Below are positions 21,677 to 32,666 of a stretch of DNA of 64,000 nt, piece by piece. The notes below the pieces were generated by a model. It had not been told where the DNA came from and made no database searches. It saw only the letters and a list, made by a program, of their open reading frames with translations. Source of the stretch: Dugong dugon (taxonomy: Eukaryota; Chordata; Mammalia; Sirenia; Dugongidae); contig CM057462.1 of the NCBI GenBank assembly GCA_030035585.1, forward strand, positions 139,712,734-139,776,733. Direction: 5' to 3'. A program made the position numbers and the translations under genes. How positions within the stretch are numbered: position 1 is the stretch's first letter; the number at the start of each line of letters is the position of its first letter.

Positions 21677-23210
21677 ATATAAAGAAGTTCTAACTGGTCA
21701 AATTTGTAGCATTTAGAGAAACTAAAACAATACTGACTGTAATTGGCAAAATCATGCTGAATAAATAAAAATCTATTTGTCTATAGGGCTACTTAGAGAA
21801 GAAAGAGGAAAAAGAAAAGAAAGTAAAAAAAAAAAAAAAAAAAAAAACCCTGAAACTATTACAATATCCAAAGAACTGAAATGCTTGTGATGTTTTTATT
21901 TTCCTATATAAATTTACATCGTTTGCTATCCAAAACTGCATCTTTTTAAAATTATTTTTTTTCTATATCTTCAAGAGTGTTAAAATGAAACCCCTACTCA
22001 TCATTAGTAATTTCCTTTTATTGATTGATCATGTTATAACAACAAAAAGCCTAATACTTAAAAAAAAAGTCAGTTTATTGGAGTAAACTTGTGTCCATTG
22101 ATGAGGCATGCAGTCTGTGATAATCGGAAACAAGTCTGAATATCAAATATCAAAACATTATGATGGTTACTGTGCTATTTGAAATGTGTTCAAGTTTTAA
22201 TAGGGCTGTCAGAGACAGGGCAGTAGTAAATGCGTGCTGATATTGCCTCAGAAATCTTTTGAATCAAGTAGATAGTTTCTGCTTTGCTCTGCTTTTTAAA
22301 TTAGTGTTGGCTTTATAACCGATAAGCCTTAGTGACAGGCAATATTTATAGGAGCCTTAATTGACATAATGAATATTGGTTTATGAAAGACATATATTTT
22401 AAAAATTCAGTTGGTTTGTCTAATCGTCACTGTAAAAAAAAAAAGTATGATTAGATAACTTTCTCATCCTTTGTAGCTAACTGTTTATCCCAAAAGTTTG
22501 GCTTCCAAATTAGCGAGCTACTTAATGGCTGTTTCCATTTAATTTCATGAAGCACTTGTACATTCTTGAAGGGAAACCAATGTATCCTTTTATGTCTAAC
22601 CAAAATTCAGTAGCAATATAAAATCTTACACTTCTCATTTTCTTTGTTATTACTTGTTGTATTTGTTAATCTTTAAACTGATTATAAATTTAATCTTACA
22701 CTTGCTCAATTCATCATTCACATTATGAAATAACTCACAGAGAGAAAAATGGATTCTGTGCAACCCTGTAGTTATATTAAAAGCCTTTGCTACAGAGAAA
22801 ATGAAAATGCTGTAAGTCTTCAGCAAGAATTTAAAAACAAAAAACAAACTCACAAACTATAAACCTCTTACAAACTACATTTTTATTCCCTAGAGTATTT
22901 TGAATTGTTCATTGTATTTCTGTTATATTACCAAATGCCACAATGCATTATGCATTCATATCTCCTAAATTAAGCAGACAATGCAATAGCATCACCTTAA
23001 AGTGCCTTCACCATGATTTCACTGAAAATTAGTGCTTGTTTTCTGTAGAATTTCAATGAAACAATAGAGAACCACTAATGCTCTATTACAATTTGATTCA
23101 ATTTGAAGCATACAGTCATATTCAATAATATTGTAATTTCAAATTTTAATTAAACTGCAATATCTGTGTTAATAAATAAACCAACATGATATTGTAAAGT
23201 ATAGTACAGT
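21677..23210. other. Repeat-poor non-genic stretch
   Basis: About 1.5 kb with only a 23-base A-run (21,825-21,847). No repeat or exon recognised. Because it is unusually free of insertions relative to its surroundings, it is a reasonable place to look for conserved non-coding sequence, though nothing in the sequence alone proves that. Confidence 0.5.
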
Positions 23211-23219
23211 GGTGAATAT

Positions 23220-23432
23220 GTTGCTGTCGTTAGGCGCCGTCGAGTCAGTTCCGACTCATAGCGACCCCATGCACAACAGAATGAAACACTGCCTGGTCCT
23301 GCACCAACCTCACAATTGTTTTTATGCTTGAGACCATTGTTGCCGCCACTGTGTCAATCCATCTCGTTAAGGGTCTTCCTCTTTTTCGTGGACCCTGTAC
23401 TCTACCGAGCATAATGTCCTTCTCCAGGGATT
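23220..23432 (-). mobile_element. RTE (BovB-type) LINE, 3' end, young-looking
   Basis: Antisense RTE 3' end, close to the form seen repeatedly in the window: 'gttaggcgccgtcgagtcag' and 'ccgactcatagcgacccc' retain CpGs. Target-site duplication ggtgaatat at 23211-23219 and 23433-23441. 213 bp, strongly 5'-truncated. Confidence 0.96.
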
Positions 23433-23441
23433 GGTGAATAT

Positions 23442-24012
23442 AAAGAAGCTAAAAACATTGTCCTCAAGAAGCCACAGCTATTCTGGGTAGATAACAAAAA
23501 ACATATTTATCAAATGAGACCATGGAACCCTACTCTTTTAAAATGCATAAAGTGGAAAATCAAACACCATATATTGTATGAGGAAATGGGTGACAATGTA
23601 CTTGCCATTACTACAGAGAACTATTGTACTCAGAGGCCTGATTCCCAAGCCATAGTTGTTTGGCACCTGTCCCGAGCTAGGAAAATCAAATTCTTTTCTA
23701 ATATTTTTGTATTAGAATTTAGAGAACTTATCCAAGTTCTTTCCAGGTGGCTCAAGTAGTAACAATTAAATTTCTAAATTCTTAAATTGACTGTATTTCT
23801 TTGTCATGTGGAGAAAGCTGATCTATAGTAAAGGAGAAGCATGAAGCCAGGAAGTAGAAAGCAGAGATACCAGATGGGGCGAGAGTCTAATTTCTGGTTT
23901 GTCATTATTTAGCCCAATCCTTGACTTTAGCTTCATTGAAACACTCTGATATTCTTATAATAGATTTATTTTTATTTCTGTTAGGTACAACTAAAAAAGT
24001 GAAAACTTTTAT
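23442..24012. other. Non-genic sequence
   Basis: About 570 bases; the 81-codon frame at 23514 has no recognisable protein features. Nothing else seen. Confidence 0.5.
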
Positions 24013-24031
24013 AAAAATCTTAGCAGTCCTT

Positions 24032-26354
24032 GCTTCAAACTTAGAGAGATAAGGGTAAAATTCATGGTAACCACAAAGAAAGTTAACAAACCAACTCATA
24101 AAAATAAAGACGAAAAACATAAAGTCTCAGCAAAAACAAAACCTACAAAAACAAAAGAAATGAAAAAAAAAATCCACAAACAAAAGTAACTCAGCACAAG
24201 AGAGTAAGAAGAACAAAGAAAATTTCAGCACCACAAAAAAAAGCACTACAAAATGACAGCAAGAAACTCACATCTATCAATAATTACACACTTAAAGTAA
24301 ATGGACTCAATGCACCCATAAAGAGACGGAGAGTGACAGAATGGATAAGAAAACAAGATCCATCAATATGCTGTCTCCAAGAGACACACCTTAGAAACAA
24401 AGATGTGAATTTATTAAAAGTCAAAGGTTGGCACCAAAAGAGTAAAAAGAGAACCTATAGACTGGGAAAAAAATTTTGGACAGTACAGGTCCAACAAAGG
24501 TCTAATCTCCATAATCTACAAGAAAATCCAACACCTCTACAACAAAAAGACAAATAATCCTATAAAAAAATGAGCAAAGGAAATGAACAGACACTTCACC
24601 AAAGAAGACATTCAAATGGCCAACAGACACATGAGGAAATGCTCGCGTTCACTAGCCATTAGAGAAATGCAAATTAAAACCACAATGAGATACCATCTCA
24701 CCCTGGCATTACTGGCACGAATCAAAAACACTGGAAATAACAAATGTTGGAGGGGCTTCAGGGAGGTGGGAACTCTTATGCACTGCTGGTGGGAATGCAA
24801 AATGATACAACCATTTTGGAAAATGATATGGCGTTTCCTCAGAAAGCTAGAAATAGACATACCATTCGATCCAGCAATCCCACTCCTAGGAATATATCCT
24901 AGAGAAATAAGAGTCATCACTCGAATAGACATATGAACACCTATGTTCATGGCAGCATTGTTCACAATAGCAAAACGATGCAAACAACCTAGATGCCCAT
25001 CAACAGATGAATGGATAAACAAACTATGGTACATACACACAATGGAGTACTATGCAAGGAGAAAGAACAATGAATTTTTGAACCATCTCATAACATGGAT
25101 GAAACTGGAGGACATTATGCTGAGTGAAATAAGTCAATCCCAAAAGGACAAATATTGTATGAGACCTATATTGTAAAAACCCATGAAAAAGTTCACACAC
25201 AAAACGTAACAATCTTTGTTGGTTACCAGGGATGGGAGGGGTGGGGGGGAAATACTAAATAGGCAATAGATAAGTGGTATCTTGGGTGAAGGGTGAGACA
25301 GTACACAATACAGGGGAAACTAGCACAACTTGTACAAGGAAAGGTCATGGAAGCCTCATAGACACATCCAAACTCCCTGAGGGACTGAATTGCTTGGTGG
25401 AGAGCTGTGGGTACCATGGTCTCAGGGAACATCTAGCTCAATTGGCATGACACAGCTTATAAAGACAATGCTCTACATTCTACCTTGGTGAGTAGTGTCT
25501 GGGGTCTTAAAAGCCTATGAGCGGCCATCTAAGATACACCACTGGTCTCATCCCTTCGGGAGCAAGGGAGAATGAAGAGAACAGGATACAAGGAGAAGAG
25601 ACCAAAGGACTAATTGTCCACAGCTACCAAGGCCTCCACTGGACTGAGTCCAGTACAGCTAGATGGTGCCTGGTTACCACCACTGACTGCTGTGACCAGG
25701 ATCACAACAGAGTGTTCTGGACAGAGCTGGAGAAGGATGTAGAGCATAATTCTAACTCACAAAAAAAAAAAAAAAAAAAGATCAGATTTACTGGCCTAAA
25801 GGAGACTGGAGAAACCTCGAGAGTATGGCCCCCAGACACCCTTTTAGCTCAGTGGTGAAGCTACCTCCGAGGTTCACTGTTCTGCCTGGGAGTGGACAGC
25901 CCCGTAAAACCAAATGAGACTAATGAGGTACAGCAGTCCAGTGACAAGGACCAGAAGGCAGAAGGGGACAAGGAAGCTGGTGATAGGAACCCAAGGTTGA
26001 GTAAGGATATTGTTGATGTGTTGTGAGATTGTTAACCATTGTCATAGGGCAACATTTGTAGTAACTATTAAATGAGAAACTATTTTGTTCTGTAAGCCTT
26101 CATTTTAAGTGAGAATAACAGCACAATTGGAAGAGCGTAGTCAATGTCACTGAACTGTGCATGTAGAAATTTTTGAAATGGTGTATCTTTGGCTATGTGT
26201 AGTTTCACCAAAAAAAAAAAAAGGTTGAGAAGTTAGAGGGTTAATATGTTGTGGGGTTGTTAACCAATGTCATAAAACAACATGTGTACTACTGTTTCAT
26301 GAGAAACTATTTGTTCTGTAAGCCTTCACCTGAAGTACAATAAAATATTAAAAA
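24032..26354 (+). mobile_element. L1 LINE, internally deleted, 2.3 kb
   Basis: Starts in the ORF1-ORF2 spacer (24,032), enters ORF2 at about 24,254 ('atgacagcaagaaactcac'), runs through the first endonuclease residues ('ICCLQETHLRNKD'), then at about 24,430 jumps directly to the C-terminal part of ORF2 ('ggcaccaaaagagtaaaaag'). Most of endonuclease and all reverse transcriptase are missing. The 3'UTR runs 25,176-26,354, with two copies of the terminal module and an AATAAA near 26,339. Flanked by a perfect duplication aaaaatcttagcagtcctt (24013-24031, 26355-26373), so both ends are original. Confidence 0.97.
24583..25176 (+). pseudogene. L1 ORF2p C-terminal domain, one nonsense codon
   Basis: A continuous frame coding the ORF2p C-terminus: '[20 protein letters not shown]', '[20 protein letters not shown]', '[19 protein letters not shown]', '[18 protein letters not shown]', '[18 protein letters not shown]'. 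The frame is interrupted once, at 24934-24936 (TGA where the copy at 63.5 kb on the other strand has a Cys codon). Otherwise it is intact to its stop, which indicates a rather young copy. Confidence 0.93.
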
Positions 26355-26373
26355 AAAAATCTTAGCAGTCCTT

Positions 26374-26690
26374 TGAACATGGAAGACCTTTTTATATTTG
26401 TGCCTTTTTCCATAATTCTCTCTCTGTTTAAAATAACTACTTCCAAAATCTTTATTCAGTTACTTAAAATCTACTGAAATTTAGATTGTTTAACATACTT
26501 GGAGAACTAAGTCCATACATTAGTATTCTATTTTGACACCTAGTTATCTATAACTGACGCCTCTAAGATACCTCTAAAAACCATATTATTCCATTATACA
26601 ATAAATATCATTTAATAATCAAATAAAAAAAGCAAATTGCCTTATATCCCAAAGCTTACTGATCACAAGATTTAGATAAACTTTAAACCA
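26374..26690. other. Non-genic sequence
   Basis: AT-rich, nothing recognised. Confidence 0.5.
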
Positions 26691-26694
26691 TAGT

Positions 26695-26860
26695 TAACAC
26701 TTTTATAATAATTCTTATGTGCCAAGTCCTCTTATAAGTGATTTACAAATGGTAATCATTTAATCATTGAAATAATTCTGAGGAAGGTTCTGAATATTTG
26801 CATTTTTACAAAGAAATTGAGGCAGAGAGAAGTTAATTGGTAGAGCCAGAATTTGAACCA
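26695..26860 (-). mobile_element. MIR SINE (ancient)
   Basis: Antisense MIR: 'ttatgtgccaagtcctctta', 'taatcatttaatcattgaaa', 'tttttacaaagaaattgagg', 'cagagagaagttaattgg', 'agagccagaatttgaacc'. Confidence 0.85.
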
Positions 26861-28043
26861 AGTTGCAGTGCCTCCAGAGTTCTTGCTCTTAAGAAAGATG
26901 CTATGTTGCCAAACAAAGCAATCAGCCCAAAACACGTAAAGCATAAAGATCAAGCACTCAGTAATATTTTGTAAAGCAGAAAAGTGAGTAACACATGTGG
27001 AAAAATAAATTAGCTGACTTCAACCAATCAGAGAGTTAATGCAGGAGTTCAAACAGAGGCTAACACCTTACTCCACACTGAATACGTTAGTGGGTCGGTC
27101 CTTTTATAGGCGGTATTTTACATGCCCCTATATCTATATTTATCCTTTATTCCCTATAATAAAGCAGCAGACTGGTTGTGACTCAGCTTATTTTAAAAAT
27201 ATGGATATAAATAAACTAATATATAGCACAGAATATAAAACTTTATAATACATATAGACAGCTAGTACAATTTTCAGAAATTCTATCATGGAAATAAGGA
27301 TATTCCACTAGGACTCAACCTTGACTTTTGATGGAGGTATATTTTTATCTGGTATGGGAGGTATTTTTCAAGGAAGAAAAATGATCAAGGGCTTTGAAAT
27401 TTTATTTACTTTATTTAGAAGACATTCTTAAATGTCTGATTCAGGAAAATTGTGAGCCTTTATTTGTAAATGTATTCTAGAGTAACAACAAAATCATTTG
27501 AAATTTTACCAACCAAGTTTCTGATGTTCTGATTGCTTAATGACTTAAGATTTGATATTACCACCTTCCCATTACACTGTCACGGAACTTGGTCTCTTAT
27601 GGCATAAAGAAATAATTAGCAGAGGAACTCGAGTGGCAGAAAATCAGTCCTTCTTTTCCCTTTTGGGGAAAAATAATTAAGGTAATTTTTGCAAATGAAA
27701 ATAAGGTCTAAGGCATCTTTTGTGTTCTGCCAGAGTTTGGTTTAATTCACATTAACCAAAATAATTGAAATGAATCATTCAGAATGTAATGAAAGAGTTA
27801 AAAATGTAGACTACAAAAAGAACAGTCTATATACATATTATACTTAAAATATTAATATATCACAAAACTGACAAAATTATACCTGTTTGTCTTTCCAAAT
27901 TGCCATATTTTATTTTTCATAGGACAAAATCTTCTTTAAACCCGAGTATGTAAGTGTTCAAATGAAGATTTTGTAGGACACCAAAAATTTCTGTTATTTT
28001 TTTCCTGTTTTCTAAATGATTGTTTACCTGTTAAGTGGCATTC
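26861..28043. other. Non-genic sequence, no clear repeat
   Basis: About 1.2 kb of AT-rich DNA. No exon or known repeat seen. Confidence 0.5.
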
Positions 28044-28262
28044 AAAACCAAACAAAAGCTACTGCCGTGGAGTCGAGTTCAACTCATAGTGACCCTATAG
28101 GACAGGGTAGACTTGCCCCATAGGGTTTCTGAGGTTGTAATCTTTATGGAAGCAGGCTGCCACAATTTTTCACATCTTTCTCCCATGGAGCGGCTGGTGG
28201 GTTTGAACCACTGACTTTGGGTTAGCAGCTGAGTGCTTTAACTACTGAGCCAGGGGATCCAC
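28044..28262 (-). mobile_element. AfroSINE, long variant
   Basis: Antisense long AfroSINE: 'ctgccgtggagtcgagttc', 'gaccctataggacagggtag', 'gttgtaatctttatggaagc', 'tctcccatggagcggctgg', 'ctactgagccagggga'. Flanks share an imperfect 'taagtggca'/'taggtggca' duplication. Confidence 0.92.
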
Positions 28263-28317
28263 TTTAGGTGGCAGTATTTTTGGCTAATATAAGCCATAAT
28301 CTTTACCCCTTGTGTTA

Positions 28318-28853
28318 AAAACCTATGAATGTGTTATGCTATGTGTCAAAAGCGACTTTGTAGGTGGAATTAAGCTTTCTAATAAACTGCCAGTGTAACC
28401 ACAGAGGCCTTTAAAAGTGGCAGAGGAAGGCAGAAGAGTCAATCTGACAGAGAGCGAGACCACACAAGAAGAGAAGGCAGGAGGATGAGGCAGGAGAAGG
28501 ACTTCACCCACAATTGCTGATTTTGAAGACAGAAGTGGCCATGAACCAAGGAATGCCAGCAGCCTCTAGAAGCAATAATCCCCCAGGCCTACAGCCAGCA
28601 AGGAAACAGAGACCTCAATACTACAACGCATAGAACTGAATTCTGCCAACAACCTGCATGAACATGGAAGTGGATTGATTCTTCCCCAGAGCCTCCAGAA
28701 AGGAGCACAAATCTGCCAACACCTTGATTCTAGCCAAGTGGGACCCATGTCAAACTTCTGACTGACAGAACTATGAGATAATAAGTTTGTGTAGTTTTAA
28801 ACTACTAAATGTGCAGTAATGTGTTATAATAGAATCAACAGAAAATTAATACA
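28318..28853 (+). mobile_element. ERVL-MaLR LTR fossil (MLT1-like)
   Basis: Sense-strand MLT1-type LTR: 'gcgactttgtaggtggaatt', 'aggcctttaaaagtggcag', 'gaatgccagcagcctctaga', 'ccagagcctccagaaaggag', 'caacaccttgattctagcc', and the end 'tttgtgtagttttaaac' to 'aaaattaataca'. The left end is truncated. No internal sequence next to it. An old, broken remnant. Confidence 0.8.
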
Positions 28854-29899
28854 GTTACCAGCTTATTGCAGGCATTTCGTGTGAACATCTCCAATTAACT
28901 CCTGGAGGATTTACTTGGAAATAAATATATGTTTTCTGGAACTATTTCATAAAATGAAGAGATTATAAGGAGGTCCTAAAGGTGAGTTAATAAATGTAGC
29001 TATTATTATTATTAAGTGGTTGGGGTGAAAGAGAAGAAATATGGAGATCACTTGGAGGTTACTGAGAAATTTCAAAAGAACAGGTAGATCAAATGAATGG
29101 AAAAGCGCTTTGTAAACAATAAAGTGCTATAGAATTACTAAGAAATATCATGTATCACAATTTTATTAGTTATTATGTAATTAGCTACCTTCATATTAGA
29201 CAAACAACTCAGAGTTTTCTATTAGAGAGAGCAAACATTTACTGAGCAATATATTATATTACATATATTACATTTATAAAGTTTATACACTACTTTTCTG
29301 GATGTTGTCTAATTTGATGCTCAAAAATCTAAGTAAATAGATGTTCTTGTTAGGAATCTATATATTGACGATGAAATTAATATAGCTATAAAAATAGCAC
29401 GAGAATGTGAATCCAGATCTTATATGTTAATATTTTAATAAATATTATAGCATTGTGAGGATTCTAGGGAAGATATTGCCACTGTGCATAAAGGAGAATT
29501 TGGGTGGAGAATTATATACAAAGAATATTGAATTTGAATTCAAATACTAAAAAGGAAGATGTGTGAGACTGTGAGGGAAATCATTTGATTAGACCAAGAT
29601 AGAAGTAAACCTGAGTATCAGAGGGCACAATTTCATATCAGAGGACACCTTAAAGAAAGGTTTAAAACTAATTTAGAAAATAAATAGAACCACACCTAAC
29701 TCAATATCATCTCCACTACATGTTTACACTTTTCTTAGGGTATAGTGTTCGTCCTAGTCTTGCTTTTGTATAACTTACTTAGCTGTGGGATTTACTCAGG
29801 GTTCAGATCCAAAGCAACTCAGGTGAAATGTAGCTACTTCACTACAATTGAATATAGAATATCATCTCTCTGTCAGCTTGAAGCCTTTCTGGTCATTTA
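28854..29899. other. Non-genic AT-rich sequence
   Basis: About 1 kb without recognised repeats beyond short TTA/TAT runs near 29,000 and 29,260. Confidence 0.5.
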
Positions 29900-31224
29900 G
29901 AACAACTCCAAATACATAAAAAAATCTCTAACAGCACTGAAAAGAGAGATAGACAGCTGTGCCATAGTACTAGGAGACTTCAACACACCACTTTTGGTGA
30001 AGGACAGAACATCCAGAAAGAAGCTCAACAAAGACACGAAAGAGCTAAATGCTACAATCAACCAAATTGATCTCATAGACGTATACTGAACACTCCACCC
30101 AACAGCAGCCAAGTATAATTTCTTTTCCAATGCACATGGAACATTCTCCAGAATAGACCACATAGTAGGCCATAAAGCAAGCCTTAACAAAATCCAAAGC
30201 ATCGAAATATTACAAAGCATCTTTTCTGATCATAAAGCTATTAAACTAAATCAATAACAGAAAAAGCAAGGAAAAACAATTGAACACGTGGAAACGGAAC
30301 AACACCTTGCTCAAAAACTACTGGGTTATAGAAGAAATTAAGGATGGAATAAAGAAATTCATAGAATCAAATGAGAGTGAAAACACATCCTACCAGAACC
30401 TTTGGGACACAGCAAAAGCGGTGCCCAGAGGTCAGTTTATAGCAATAAATGCACACATCCAAAAAGAAAAAAGGGCCATAATCAAAACATTAACCCTACA
30501 ACTGGAACAAGTAGAAAGAGAGCATCAAAAGAAGCCCTCAGATGCCAAAAGAAAGGAAACAATAAGAATTAGAGCAGAATTAAATGAAATAGAGAATAGA
30601 AAAACAATTGAAAAAGTTAACAAGACCAAAAACTGGTTCTTTGAGAAGATCAACAAAATTGATAAACCATTGGCCAAACTGACAAAAGAAAAACAGGAGA
30701 AAAAGCAAATAACCCATATAAGAAATGAGATGGGTGATATCACAACAGACTCAACTGAAATTAAAAGAATCATAACAGAATACTATGAAAAATTATAGTC
30801 TAACAAATTTGAAAACCTAGAGAAAATGGACAAATTTCTAGAAACTCACTACCTACTTAAACTTACACAAACAGAGGTAGAACAACTAAATAAACCTATA
30901 ACAAACGAACAGATTGAAAAGGTAATTAAAAAACTCCCAACAAAAAAAAGCCCTGGCCCAGATGGCTTCACTGGAGAATTCTACCAAACTTTCAGAGAAG
31001 AGTTAACGCCACTACTACTAAAGGTATTTCAGAGCATAGAAAAGGATGGAATACTCCCAAACTCATTCTATGAAGCCAGCATAACCCTGATACCAAAACC
31101 AGGTAAAGACACCACAAAAAAAGAAAATTACAGACCAATATTCCTCATGAATATTGACACAAAAATCCTCAACAAAATTCTAGCCAATAGAATTCAGCAC
31201 ATATCAAAAAAATAATTCACCATG
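29900..31224 (+). mobile_element. Older L1 LINE, left part (ORF2 EN to RT)
   Basis: 5'-truncated old L1 starting in the endonuclease ('ctaggagacttcaacacacc', 'ggaacattctccagaatag'). It runs through the linker into the reverse transcriptase fingers and stops at 31,224, exactly where a younger L1 starts. The rest resumes at 35,638. The joining sequence 'aattcacca(t/c)g' is present on both sides. Confidence 0.95.
30280..31215 (+). pseudogene. L1 ORF2p linker and RT N-terminus, one nonsense codon
   Basis: A single reading frame for 312 codons with one interruption, a TAG at 30796-30798. First piece: '[20 protein letters not shown]', '[14 protein letters not shown]', '[18 protein letters not shown]'. 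Second piece: '[20 protein letters not shown]', 'FTGEFYQTF', '[20 protein letters not shown]', '[10 protein letters not shown]', which is the start of the L1 reverse transcriptase domain. The frame ends at the younger L1's insertion site. Confidence 0.93.
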
Positions 31225-32660
31225 GGACTTCCGGCAACATGGTCCTCTAGGCGGAAGCACCACACTGTCCCCCTGCAGCAAAGATCCAAAAACCTAAACC
31301 AAACAGAGAAAACAGCAATCCTGAAACCTTAATACATCAAATGAAGAGATAAAGAACTCAGCCAACCACCAAATGGAGTGAGAAAACTGACAGAAGACAG
31401 AGAGCAAGGAGAGGTTCATGCAGACGTCACCTATCAGCTAACTCAGCGCGGATCTGACATCTTGGACTCCTATCAGAGACCGGAAAATAGGGGGTACAAG
31501 AAAGTAGCTTCACAGAGCTTCCAGCAGGAGACGGAACAACCGGTAATTTGCGATATACATTTTCTCACCCCCCATGCTTCTTCACCCTCACTCGGCCTCG
31601 TCTGCTTCCAGTGGCCACAGTCTCTTGGCTGGGAAGCTCCGGCTGCTTGGATTCCACCCACCCGCACTGACCAACTCCCTGAGTGCCATTTATCAGCTGC
31701 TGGTGTTGCTTTTTTCTGCTTCTTTTGATTTCTTCCTTACCTCTCATCACCTCCTGCTCCGTTCGCTCAAATACCTGGCTCCGTGTACCATCTTTGCTTC
31801 TTCCTGGGGGGCTGCGGAGTTCTGTTCGAGTGTGGAACTGCTTCCTGGTCTGGGCTGCCATGCTGGGTGGGATCCCGGGGCTTTTGTTTCTTTGTTTGTT
31901 TGTTTTCTTTCCCTTTTCTTGAGTTGGGAGCCTGTTCTGGCCGGGCAGTGCTATGCGGCTTGGGACCTACCCCTTCAGCTTGCGTAGATGTGCAGAGGGA
32001 TCTCTGAAGGCATTTCCTTTTTTTTTTTTTTTTGTTCTTTTGGGGGATTTTCTTGTTCTTTTTTTTTTTTAATTTATTTTGTTTTCTTTTCCCTCTTTTT
32101 CCCTTTTTGTCTTTCTTCATTACTCAGTTTCTCATCTCTCTATACCTTCCTTCTCTTCCTGTCCCCTGAATACTTGGTGCTGAATTACTCTGTGCTTTCT
32201 AGCCAGGCTGTACTGCAACACCTGGGAACAACTTCCCCAGACCTTGTACTCCATCAGTGGGATCCCTGGGAGCTTTGCTGTTCTTTTTTCTTTCTAATTT
32301 TTATTTATTAATTTTTTTTCTTCTTCTTCCCCTTTTAGTTTTTCTTCATTTCATACATCTCTCCACTCCAATGGCAAACTCCCCTAGCACTCTTTTTTGT
32401 TTGTATGTTTTTGGCTCCAGTTCCTCTTTCCTCTTTCCCATACCCATCTTAGCTTCACACATCACAATCTCACCCCTCCATCCTGTCTACCTGCACAGTG
32501 CACTTAACATCACACCTACAAACAGCACAGGCACGGCCTACCGGAACCTGCCCTACATGGATTACTGACCCACCCTGGTGGCTGTAGTAAGTGCCACAAA
32601 CAACCCATCCTAGCAACTCCTCTTCAGCTAGACCTGCCCTGCTGTACCATATCTGTGTGA
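31225..32660 (+). promoter_or_regulatory. L1 5'UTR (internal promoter region)
   Basis: About 1.4 kb between the L1 5' end and the first ORF1-like codons. It has GC-richer blocks (31,230-31,990) followed by strongly pyrimidine-rich tracts (T-runs at about 32,017-32,070, 32,090-32,130 and 32,285-32,330). L1 5'UTRs carry internal RNA polymerase II promoters. Whether this one is active cannot be judged. The many overlapping open frames here, up to 137 codons, are low-complexity chance frames. Confidence 0.7.
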
Positions 32661-32666
32661 CTGGCC

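Noticed and set aside
24612-25040. 142-codon minus-strand frame, and its near-twin at 63361-63789 (plus strand)
   Set aside because: Both are antisense shadows of the conserved L1 ORF2 C-terminal domain; similarity to each other comes from the shared L1 sequence.
31574-31987. Overlapping frames up to 137 codons in the L1 5'UTR
   Set aside because: Low-complexity, T- or GC-rich leader sequence read in several frames; no known domain and no consistent coding bias.
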